From positions 1 to 64,000 of IMG/VR virus record IMGVR_UViG_3300008120_000344: a DNA stretch of 64,000 bases. One strand, given 5' to 3'. This DNA is from a virus. The notes beneath the pieces were generated by a model. It was given only the letters and a program-made list of their open reading frames with translations, searched no databases and was not told where the DNA came from. Below, one piece after another: positions 1 through 5,887 of the stretch (within the stretch, counting starts at the first letter, position 1; each line of letters starts with the position of its first letter). A program made the translations under genes and the position numbers.

Positions 1-135
1 CCACCTCCAGGTTGTGTACCTAACCAAGGAGATATCTGTGAAGTCTACGGTTATGGCCCTGGCGGAGAGTGCGCTAGACTGGGTACCGTAAGCTGTGCAG
101 GTAACTGTACTAACTTGGGAGGCATCGTTTGCTAA
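1..135 (+). CDS. C-terminal end of a cysteine-rich protein (5' end outside window)
   Basis: The frame is open from the first base to a TAA at 133-135, so only the last 44 residues are visible. They begin Pro-Pro-Pro-Gly and hold six cysteines with many Gly, Asn and Tyr, and end in Cys. The cysteine spacing suggests a disulfide-bonded or metal-binding knob at the end of a Pro/Gly-rich stalk, as in some phage fibres or decoration proteins. This role is inferred. The next gene overlaps it by 7 bp. The Pro-Pro-Gly motif is notable because a prolyl-hydroxylase-like gene lies 0.7 kb downstream. Confidence 0.6.
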   Translation, partial: PPPGCVPNQGDICEVYGYGPGGECARLGTVSCAGNCTNLGGIVC

Positions 136-575
136 CAAAACGATTTGCATTTGTTGTTGAAGGCGATGTGTTCTTAACTATGGACCTACCTGATCAACCC
201 AGCGATATTAGTACAAGAAGTTGGGACAGATGGATTGCGGCATTTAGCTCTGATCCATCAGTCATAAATATCGACCGTTACCCTAACGTGGACAAAACGT
301 ACACATATAAGGATGGAATTTTTTATTCTGACTCTGAAATGCTATATCCGGCTACAGAAGTTGAGAGCGTTTCAGAAGGTATCTGTAGGGTAGCTGTGGT
401 TGTTGATGAGGATGTAGTAGGAACAATTACCTATGTTAAAGAGGATATGGATCCAGAAGATTTTTATAGGATTCAGGCTGGTTTATCCTCTGATGCCCAT
501 GTATTTCCCTGCTCCCAAGAAGTTTCTATTGGTTGGGTGCATGACGGAACCGCCTTTTTACCCCACACCAATTAA
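129..575 (+). CDS. Hypothetical protein, possibly fibre-associated
   Basis: This 148-residue protein starts at TTG; the choice rests on a good GGGAGG Shine-Dalgarno at 117-122, seven bases upstream, and on the overlap with the preceding stop. The C-terminus reads VSIGWVHDGTAFLPH, which resembles the 'GW-x-x-DG-x-x-F' ending common in small proteins next to phage tail-fibre genes (fibre-assembly or DUF4376-type). No catalytic motif is seen. Being coupled to the Cys-rich gene upstream, it may assist that protein; this is inference. Confidence 0.6.
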   Translation: MLTKRFAFVVEGDVFLTMDLPDQPSDISTRSWDRWIAAFSSDPSVINIDRYPNVDKTYTYKDGIFYSDSEMLYPATEVESVSEGICRVAVVVDEDVVGTITYVKEDMDPEDFYRIQAGLSSDAHVFPCSQEVSIGWVHDGTAFLPHTN

Positions 576-581
576 GTAGGG

Positions 582-587
582 TACACT
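582..587 (+). promoter_or_regulatory. Candidate -10 element TACACT for a leaderless gene
   Basis: TACACT fits the actinobacterial -10 consensus TAnnnT and ends exactly 6 bases before the ATG at 594, so transcription would begin at about the A of the start codon. No convincing Shine-Dalgarno lies before that ATG. No clear -35 is seen. The same geometry recurs at 3081, 27744 and 48412. Confidence 0.4.
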
Positions 588-593
588 ATACGC

Positions 594-854
594 ATGTCTG
601 CATGGAAAGAATATAAGCAAAAACTCCAAGATATGAAAGAAGCTCAAGGAGAAACTAGACCTTGGCAACTTTTAAATAAGGATAATTACACTACCGACGC
701 TATAGCTGAGCTTAGGTTTAACATTTGTAGGGGCTGCGAATTTCTTACAAAATCTACAAACCAGTGTAAAAAATGCGGTTGTTTAATGCACCTAAAAACT
801 AAATTAAAACTTGCGGAATGTCCCGTAGGAAAATGGTCTAAAACGGAAGATTAA
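594..854 (+). CDS. Small zinc-ribbon-like protein
   Basis: An 86-residue protein with a four-cysteine cluster in its C-terminal half (CRGC, then CKKCGC) followed by a KTKL-x3-ECPVGKW ending. This arrangement matches a family of small phage proteins of unknown function found near structural genes in T4-like cyanophages. Zn binding through the cysteines is likely. The start appears leaderless, with TACACT six bases upstream. It probably begins a transcript with the oxygenase and glycosyltransferase genes that follow 10 bp and less downstream. Confidence 0.65.
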   Translation: MSAWKEYKQKLQDMKEAQGETRPWQLLNKDNYTTDAIAELRFNICRGCEFLTKSTNQCKKCGCLMHLKTKLKLAECPVGKWSKTED

Positions 855-864
855 GAGGGCTAAA

Positions 865-1425
865 ATGTTTAATCCAAAAGTAGTATCAAATTTTTTATCT
901 AAAGAAGATTGCGAATACGTAGTAACCACCGTATCTAAAGTAGATACTTGGGAGGGTGCGGGCAATGATTTTTGGTCTAATAGGGCTTTAGGACTTCCCA
1001 ACCTTAGAAAAAACATAGACCCTAAAGTTGCAGATATTGTTGCCGAAGCCACCATAAAAGTTAAAAACGCTATTATGTTTGAGTACGGCCTAGACAAAGA
1101 AGTTTACGCAGATCTTACTCAAATTATTCGTTGGTTTCCCGGAATGGAGCAACCCCCTCACGCAGACGACATGACTAATACAGAACATAGAGGTTTTGAG
1201 CATAGGGTATTTGGAGCGATAATTTATTTAAACGATAACTATTCTGGGGGTCATACGTACTACCCGGAGCATAATTTTGAGGTTATACCAAAAGCTGGAA
1301 ACTTAGCTATACATCCTGGTGATCCTGAACATCTTCATGGCGTAACTAAAATAGAAGATAGCACTAGGTACACGATTGCTTCTTTTTGGACTTTTGATAA
1401 ATCTAAAGAGTATGCGTTGTACTAA
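865..1425 (+). CDS. 2OG-Fe(II) oxygenase, prolyl-4-hydroxylase-like
   Basis: A 186-residue single-domain enzyme of the Fe(II)/2-oxoglutarate dioxygenase superfamily. The facial triad is visible: His99-x-Asp101 (PPHADD) and a distal His158 (HLHGV), followed by Arg168 (STRYTIASFW), the expected 2OG carboxylate ligand. FGAIIYLNDNYSGG and the GNLAIHPG strand are typical of the P4H branch. Expected reaction: hydroxylation of a protein side chain, most likely proline, with O2 and 2-oxoglutarate. GAGGG supplies a Shine-Dalgarno. The stop overlaps the next ATG (TAATG), so it is translationally coupled to a glycosyltransferase. Substrate is unknown; virion proteins are the obvious candidates. Confidence 0.82.
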   Translation: MFNPKVVSNFLSKEDCEYVVTTVSKVDTWEGAGNDFWSNRALGLPNLRKNIDPKVADIVAEATIKVKNAIMFEYGLDKEVYADLTQIIRWFPGMEQPPHADDMTNTEHRGFEHRVFGAIIYLNDNYSGGHTYYPEHNFEVIPKAGNLAIHPGDPEHLHGVTKIEDSTRYTIASFWTFDKSKEYALY

Positions 1426-2318
1426 TGCATGAAAAAATACTTATTTCTGTCCCTTCATATAGAGAAATAGAATTAGAACACACTGTTCGTTCTTTTTATG
1501 AAGACGCTAAGTATAAAGATCGTATCTTATTCTCTGTAGTATCTCAAGACTACGAGCATCCAGATCTTTCATTTATACCTACTTTAAATTTAAGATATCT
1601 AAAAGTAAATCCAAAAGAAACTTACGGCGTAACTTGGGCGCGATCTTTATCAACCGCCATGTTTAGCGATTACGATTATGTTCTTCAGATAGACGCACAC
1701 ATGTTTTCTGTAAAAAATTGGGATGTCGACATAATAAATGTATATAAAAAAGCAAAAGAAAAATTCAATTCCCCAGTAGTTTTGAGCGCATACCCCGCGA
1801 TGTATAGACTATATTCCAATGGAAACAGAGAAACAGGACCGGTTTTACGTATGTCCCACGCCGTATTAGAAGGTGCCCAGTTTAGAAATTGGCCTAGTCA
1901 TAAAGAAGCCGAAGACTTAACAGAACACCACTATATACATGGAGCTTGCGTTTTTTCTGAAAAAGAGTTTTTGTTAAAAGTGCCTCAAGACCCAGAATTA
2001 GATTTTTTTTGTGATGAGATGTGTTTAAGTATTAGGGCTTTTTATCACGGCTACCCAATAGTTTTTTTTAATAACCCGGTATTTTTTCATTTTTACTCGC
2101 AAGATAGAATAGCTATACAAAGTAACGTAAAGCCGTGGAATGATGGCCACCCCAAATTAGACATGTTAAATGATACCTCTAGGGGAAACAAATTTATACG
2201 CGGAGAGCTTGAAGGTTTTTATGGTGTCCCTAAAAAAACTATAGATGAGTTTTGTAAATTAACCGGGTATATAGTTCCTTTAAACATAAGCAAAATAGGG
2301 GTGCCAACTCATGATTAA
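1425..2318 (+). CDS. GlcNAc-transferase-like glycosyltransferase (GT60 type)
   Basis: A 297-residue GT-A fold transferase. The N-terminus (ILISVPSYRE, then ELEHTVRSFYEDA) is the nucleotide-sugar-binding start of the family, and Asp90-Ala-His92 in YVLQIDAHMF corresponds to the D-x-H metal-binding signature of the Skp1-type polypeptide GlcNAc transferases (Pfam 'GlcNAc'). YIHGACVFSEKEF and FFCDEMCLSIRAFYHGY follow in the expected places. In Dictyostelium and Toxoplasma the homologue attaches GlcNAc to hydroxyproline made by a P4H. Here the two genes overlap at a shared TAATG, so the same coupled chemistry is a strong inference. Acceptor and donor are unproven. Confidence 0.75.
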   Translation: MHEKILISVPSYREIELEHTVRSFYEDAKYKDRILFSVVSQDYEHPDLSFIPTLNLRYLKVNPKETYGVTWARSLSTAMFSDYDYVLQIDAHMFSVKNWDVDIINVYKKAKEKFNSPVVLSAYPAMYRLYSNGNRETGPVLRMSHAVLEGAQFRNWPSHKEAEDLTEHHYIHGACVFSEKEFLLKVPQDPELDFFCDEMCLSIRAFYHGYPIVFFNNPVFFHFYSQDRIAIQSNVKPWNDGHPKLDMLNDTSRGNKFIRGELEGFYGVPKKTIDEFCKLTGYIVPLNISKIGVPTHD

Positions 2319-3045
2319 TAAAGACACTTTTGTTCCAAAACAAACGTTAGTTGTCGTACCACAACCAGGGATAGACAAAAAGGATATTGATAAGCTTTTA
2401 ATACCTCTGACAGAAATTAAAAAAAGAGATTGGTTTACTTCTCACTTTTACTATTGCCTTCCGCTGTCTATAGGAAATGTTTATGGGTTTATAGTAAGAG
2501 CTGAACGAGACGTAACTGTTCATTGGAATGGGGACGACTCTATACATGGCCTTATAATAAATCAAAAACATGAAGACGCTAGATGTCAACGATTTGATGG
2601 TCATTTTGGTTCTGGAATATTAACAATTCAAAACTTATGGCATTATCGAACTCCGCCAGGAATAAATTTAATGACTATAACCCCACCTAATTTTCCTCAA
2701 CACGGGCTTATGCATATGACTGGGGTAATAGAGACTGATAATCTTAGTCGTGATTTTACCTTTAATTTAAAAGTCACCAAACCTAATATCTATGTGACTA
2801 TAAAGGCAGGAGATCCTATTGGAGCTTTTATACCAATACCTAGATATTTTGCAGATCGTTTTACCATCAAATATGCAGACGAACTGTTTACCCCTGAAGA
2901 GATTGAGTTAGAGTACAAAGCCGGGACCGAATTAGCTAGGCAACGGCAACAAGAGGACATGCTAAAGCCCCACTCAGCCGGAAGAAAATATTTTAGGGGT
3001 AGGGATGCCTGGGATAACCCTTTTATTGATCATCAAAAGAAGTAG
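2311..3045 (+). CDS. DUF6065-like protein
   Basis: A 244-residue protein overlapping the glycosyltransferase by 8 bp. It shows the blocks of the DUF6065 family: WFTSHFYYCLPLSIGN, a glycine-rich FGSGILTIQNLW, RTPPGINLMTITPPNF, MTGVIETDNLSRDFTFN and GDPIGAFIPIPRYF. The fold is probably a beta-barrel; no function is established. Family members are seen near oxygenases and glycosyltransferases, and the present cassette repeats that, so it may handle the modified substrate. The tail past residue 210 is charged and probably disordered. Confidence 0.65.
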   Translation: MINKDTFVPKQTLVVVPQPGIDKKDIDKLLIPLTEIKKRDWFTSHFYYCLPLSIGNVYGFIVRAERDVTVHWNGDDSIHGLIINQKHEDARCQRFDGHFGSGILTIQNLWHYRTPPGINLMTITPPNFPQHGLMHMTGVIETDNLSRDFTFNLKVTKPNIYVTIKAGDPIGAFIPIPRYFADRFTIKYADELFTPEEIELEYKAGTELARQRQQEDMLKPHSAGRKYFRGRDAWDNPFIDHQKK

Positions 3046-3080
3046 GTTTTGTAAACCCTATAGGTTAGGTCTTTTAGGGA

Positions 3081-3086
3081 TATACT
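3081..3086 (+). promoter_or_regulatory. Candidate -10 element TATACT for a leaderless gene
   Basis: TATACT (TAnnnT consensus) is followed by six bases and then the ATG at 3093, and there is no Shine-Dalgarno in the intervening CTCTAT. This points to a leaderless transcript starting at or next to the ATG. It would separate the modification cassette from the head-tail/tail genes. Confidence 0.45.
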
Positions 3087-3092
3087 CTCTAT

Positions 3093-3710
3093 ATGCGTGG
3101 AGAACGAGTCGAAGGTTCCAGATTTACGATCAATCATGAACGTGGATCGATTATTAAGGGCACCACAAAAGAAATAGTACGTACCGTAGGCTATGACTTA
3201 GAGTGGTGGCTTTATGACCCTGTTGCTACTGTTGTTGACCCCATATACGACGTTGGAGCTAATACTGGGGGACGTCGTTGGGTTGGCCCATACCACATTC
3301 CCGTTATTAACGCTACCTTGACACAAGGCAGTACGGTGCCTAGTGACCGTGGTTTCTACAACACCGACGTTTTAAATATAACAATAAATATGGATATAGC
3401 AGAAGGCAGCTCGCTATCAACTAGTGAGACGTTGCTTATCCCAGAATTAAGAGCCCTACCTACAAACCCAGATGCTTTTTTAAGAGATCGCGTTGTATTT
3501 AAGAACCAGGTATTTAGCCCTAGACAGGTACTACCTAAGGGGATTATTACTAATGACTACACCTTATTTTCTGTAGTCTGCTACCAGGTAAACGCTGAAG
3601 AGCTTATTAATGACCCACAGTTTGCAGAGTACGCGACCTACACTCCATTTGGTCCTAGAGATAGATACTCATTCTATGAGGATCCTGAAGGAACTGTGCC
3701 AGGTATTTAA
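3093..3710 (+). CDS. Probable head-tail connector or head-closure protein
   Basis: A 205-residue protein, mostly predicted beta-strand. The second half, with DRVVFKNQVFSPRQVLPKG followed by NDYTLFSVVCYQV, resembles the strand pattern of small head-closure/stopper proteins. That assignment comes mainly from position, upstream of two other neck-type proteins and the sheath. The first residues are basic and may be flexible. It could alternatively be a minor capsid protein. No enzyme motif is visible. Confidence 0.5.
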   Translation: MRGERVEGSRFTINHERGSIIKGTTKEIVRTVGYDLEWWLYDPVATVVDPIYDVGANTGGRRWVGPYHIPVINATLTQGSTVPSDRGFYNTDVLNITINMDIAEGSSLSTSETLLIPELRALPTNPDAFLRDRVVFKNQVFSPRQVLPKGIITNDYTLFSVVCYQVNAEELINDPQFAEYATYTPFGPRDRYSFYEDPEGTVPGI

Positions 3711-3847
3711 TGCCCTTTAAATCCGAAGCTCAGCGTAAATGGATGTATGCTAATGACCCTAAAATGGCTGAAAAGTGGGGGGGTGAAACCCCTAAGGGTA
3801 AGAAGCTCCCTAAGAAAGTGAAGAAAAAAAGTGGCAAAAAGCGATAA
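3710..3847 (+). CDS. Small phage protein with SEAQRKWM motif
   Basis: A 45-residue protein beginning MPFKSEAQRKWMYANDPKMA, a motif seen at the start of many tiny phage proteins of unknown function in head gene regions. The C-terminal third is almost all Lys/Gly. The ATG overlaps the previous stop by one base (TAATG). The basic tail suggests binding to DNA or to acidic capsid surfaces; this is inference. Confidence 0.6.
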   Translation: MPFKSEAQRKWMYANDPKMAEKWGGETPKGKKLPKKVKKKSGKKR

Positions 3848-4001
3848 GCCTGTTTGGGATAAAAAAGATCCTACTCCGGGTAAATCAAAGAAACTTAGCA
3901 AGAAGCAAAAGGCTTCTGCTAGGGCTAGGGCTCGGGCAGCAGGCCGTCCCTATCCTAACCTCGTAGACAATATGGCTGCTGCCAGAAAGAAGAAAAAATA
4001 A
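3831..4001 (+). CDS. Small basic protein with RPYPNLVDN motif
   Basis: A 56-residue protein starting at GTG inside the preceding gene (17-bp overlap, different frame). It contains a Lys-rich linker, ARARARAAGRPYPNLVDNMAAAR and a terminal Lys run. The AAGRPYPNLVDN block recurs in small actinophage proteins and is the best sign that the frame is real. Function unknown; possibly packaged with DNA. Confidence 0.55.
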   Translation: MAKSDKPVWDKKDPTPGKSKKLSKKQKASARARARAAGRPYPNLVDNMAAARKKKK

Positions 4002-4072
4002 TGTGCGCTGGATGTGGATGCAAAAAAGGTAAGTGCAAAACCAAAGCTTGCAAGTGCAAGTGCTGTAAGTAG
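4001..4072 (+). CDS. Metallothionein-like 23-residue mini-protein
   Basis: A 23-residue frame with eight cysteines (residues 2, 5, 7, 12, 17, 19, 21, 22) and nine lysines, and no aromatic residue. The C-x-C, C-x2-C and C-C spacings are those of metallothioneins and other thiolate metal clusters. ATG overlaps the previous stop (TAATG), in register with the coupled arrangement of its neighbours. It is too short for ordinary gene finders. It might bind Zn or Cu, or be a structural Cys-rich peptide of the virion. Confidence 0.45.
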   Translation: MCAGCGCKKGKCKTKACKCKCCK

Positions 4073-4078
4073 GCCGAC

Positions 4079-4210
4079 ATGTGTGCAACTTGCGGATGTA
4101 TGCGCCCCAAAGATAAGCACGGCGAGAAGACTCTAACCGCTGCCAACAAGAAGTATGCTAGTACTAAGAAGAAGGCTGCCAGTAAAAAGGCTGCCAAGAA
4201 AGGGAAATAA
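4079..4210 (+). CDS. Small Cys/Lys protein (MCATCGC type)
   Basis: A 43-residue protein starting MCATCGCMRPKDKHG, an N-terminal signature found in many short actinobacterial and actinophage proteins. A helical Ala/Lys-rich stretch follows. The first three cysteines repeat the C-x2-C-x-C pattern of the preceding mini-gene, hinting at duplication. It lies 6 bp after that gene and overlaps the next one by one base. Function unknown. Confidence 0.5.
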   Translation: MCATCGCMRPKDKHGEKTLTAANKKYASTKKKAASKKAAKKGK

Positions 4211-4353
4211 TGGCGCTAAAAGGTGGACAGAAAAAACTCGATGCCAACAAGAACAATAAGGTTGACAGCGGTGACTTTGCTATTCTCCGTAAAAAGGGTA
4301 GCTCTAAAGCACAAGGTAAAAAGCAAGCCATGCCTCGTAAGAAAGGCATGTAA
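4210..4353 (+). CDS. Small EF-hand/dockerin-like protein
   Basis: A 47-residue basic protein. Residues 10-25 (LDANKNNKVDSGDFAI) fit a Ca-binding EF-hand loop: Asp11, Asn13, Asn15 and Asp22 at positions 1, 3, 5 and 12, with Val18 at position 8. Many phages encode short proteins with such a 'LDxNxDGxVxxxDF' motif near head genes. The C-terminus is Lys-rich. Coupled by TAATG overlaps on both sides. Confidence 0.5.
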   Translation: MALKGGQKKLDANKNNKVDSGDFAILRKKGSSKAQGKKQAMPRKKGM

Positions 4354-4640
4354 TGTCTAGAAAGCGGCTTCCCTATAACAAGAAAAATGACAAAAAGCAG
4401 GACGCCAAAACTACTAAAGGAATGTCCAAAGAAGAAAAAGAAGAGTTTGAAAAATTGGACACAGCCCATGGGAAGCGTAATAAGCCTGAGAGTCAAACCG
4501 CAGACCGTAAGATCGATGAGCGTCTAAAAAAGAAGGCTGAAAAGAAAGTCGAAAAACGCCATGAAGCCAAGGAAGGCAAAAAGGGCGAGCGCGAAGAAGA
4601 GAAGCGGGAACATAAGAAAAAGAAGCACAAAAAGAAGTAA
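4353..4640 (+). CDS. Highly charged Lys/Glu-rich protein
   Basis: A 95-residue protein made almost entirely of Lys, Glu, Arg and Asp, predicted as one long charged helix or disordered chain, ending in a Lys/His run. It is the last gene of the coupled run starting at 3710 and is followed directly by a terminator. No homologous domain is recognised. Composition alone is compatible with a nucleic-acid-binding or capsid-interior protein. Confidence 0.5.
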   Translation: MSRKRLPYNKKNDKKQDAKTTKGMSKEEKEEFEKLDTAHGKRNKPESQTADRKIDERLKKKAEKKVEKRHEAKEGKKGEREEEKREHKKKKHKKK

Positions 4641-4647
4641 CCAGTTA

Positions 4648-4672
4648 GGCCCCGAAAGGGGCCTTTCTTGTT
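4648..4672 (+). terminator. Rho-independent terminator
   Basis: GGCCCC-GAAA-GGGGCC stem-loop immediately followed by a T-rich tract (TTTCTTGTTT), 7 bp after the stop at 4640. It closes the transcript of the small-gene run. Confidence 0.8.
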
Positions 4673-4745
4673 TATCCTTATCTATGACGCCGGGGAAACC
4701 CGGAACCCTGCTATACCCTGCACGCCTCATGATGGAGGATTTGAG

Positions 4746-4919
4746 ATGATTAATCTTGCACGAAAATTGATGCAAGCCGAGACAGACGCTGATAAACAAG
4801 AGTTTGTCCGAGGATTAGTTGGCGCTACTCCTGAAAAGGGGAAGAAGGCCGCAGTGGTGGGATTCGTAGCAGGATACCTACTCTCCTCGAAACTCGGTAA
4901 AAGTGACAAGCGTAAGTAA
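4746..4919 (+). CDS. Small protein with one hydrophobic segment
   Basis: A 57-residue protein. The ATG at 4746 is chosen because GGAGG lies at 4734-4738; a longer upstream reading would run into the terminator. Residues 38-47 (AAVVGFVAGYLL) form one weak hydrophobic helix, flanked by Lys. It overlaps the next gene by 17 bp. Could be a small membrane-associated protein or an amphipathic helix; unknown function. Confidence 0.5.
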   Translation: MINLARKLMQAETDADKQEFVRGLVGATPEKGKKAAVVGFVAGYLLSSKLGKSDKRK

Positions 4920-5226
4920 CTTCATCTCGAAGCATATTCAACAGGGTCAGCAGAAAGCAGCTAAGAAACTTACTGCACAGCTACGCCGTAAAGCCTACCA
5001 ATCTGGTTGGCCATCTGGCGCTTCTAGACATCTAACGGTTGTCCCTTCTGATCTAAGCTACAAAGTTACCTATCCAGCAAAGCATGCCCAAACTGTAGAG
5101 GATGCTGAATACGGTACTGAGCATTCTCAACCTAATCCAGTAGTTCGTAATTTTTTGACTGGAGTAAAAGATACAGAGATGACTGCATACTTTGATAGAG
5201 TATTAAAGAAGGGTGGGCTGTTCTAA
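4903..5226 (+). CDS. Probable tail-completion protein (HK97 gp10-like)
   Basis: A 107-residue protein starting at GTG within the previous gene. YPAKHAQTVEDAEYGTEHSQ followed by PNPVVRNFL matches the 'Y-A-x-x-x-E-Y-G-T ... P-A-x-R-x-F' block of HK97 gp10-type neck/tail-completion proteins. The basic N-terminal helix is also typical. Position directly before the tail-terminator candidate agrees with the usual gene order. Confidence 0.6.
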   Translation: MTSVSNFISKHIQQGQQKAAKKLTAQLRRKAYQSGWPSGASRHLTVVPSDLSYKVTYPAKHAQTVEDAEYGTEHSQPNPVVRNFLTGVKDTEMTAYFDRVLKKGGLF

Positions 5227-5840
5227 TGCCATTTATTTTAAATGAGGACCAGGCGCTAAAGGCAGCCCTGTCTGGAATCACGGTATCTGACTCAGGTAAC
5301 TCAGCACGTCCAGTAGGCGTATGGTTTGGGCAGCCTGATCCAGAAATTAGATTTCAATCCTATCCGTATATCACTATAGATTTAATAAATGTAACTATTG
5401 ACTCTGAAAGAGAAATGCGTGGCGAGTGGTACTTCACTCCCGGAGAACATAAATATAGTCCTGAAGGAACTGTGGACGGGCAAGAATATAGGTCAAGTCT
5501 TCCTATTCCCGTATATCTAGATTATCAAATTACTACATATGCTCGTCAACCAAGACATGACCGGCAGATTATATACGAGTTAACTAAACCAACTCGTATC
5601 CCATTTAGATTTGGCGGCCTAGTAATCCCAGAAGATCGAAGCATTCGTCGTCTGGATCTTATCGGGTTTGCCAAAAGAGACACGACTGAACAAGACAAGC
5701 GCTTGTTTAGAAATGTTTACACTGTCCGAATTAGCTCTGAGCTCTTCCAGAAAGAGTTTGCAGATGTCTATAAGGTCACTCAAAATCCAAATATCGATAT
5801 CCAATACACGGCCACTCCATTCGAAACAATAACGCTATAA
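5226..5840 (+). CDS. Probable neck or tail-terminator protein
   Basis: A 204-residue mixed alpha/beta protein that overlaps the previous stop by one base and lies just upstream of the sheath gene, the usual place for a tail terminator. YPYITIDLINV, PIPVYLDYQITTYARQPRHDRQI and RRLDLIGFAKRDTTEQDKRLFRNVYTVRIS are conserved-looking blocks seen in myovirus neck proteins. It would cap the tube and sheath and join them to the head. Family assignment is by context and pattern, not by a unique motif. Confidence 0.55.
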   Translation: MPFILNEDQALKAALSGITVSDSGNSARPVGVWFGQPDPEIRFQSYPYITIDLINVTIDSEREMRGEWYFTPGEHKYSPEGTVDGQEYRSSLPIPVYLDYQITTYARQPRHDRQIIYELTKPTRIPFRFGGLVIPEDRSIRRLDLIGFAKRDTTEQDKRLFRNVYTVRISSELFQKEFADVYKVTQNPNIDIQYTATPFETITL

Positions 5841-5887
5841 CATGGAAACTCGAGACAATATAAACCTAAACTCAAGGAGAAATACAT

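Noticed and set aside
3885-4496. Long open frames on the minus strand across the small-gene run
   Set aside because: They mirror the Lys-rich (AAG/AAA) plus-strand genes, giving Leu/Phe/Ser-rich translations with no ribosome site. The plus-strand genes show coupled starts and known motifs.
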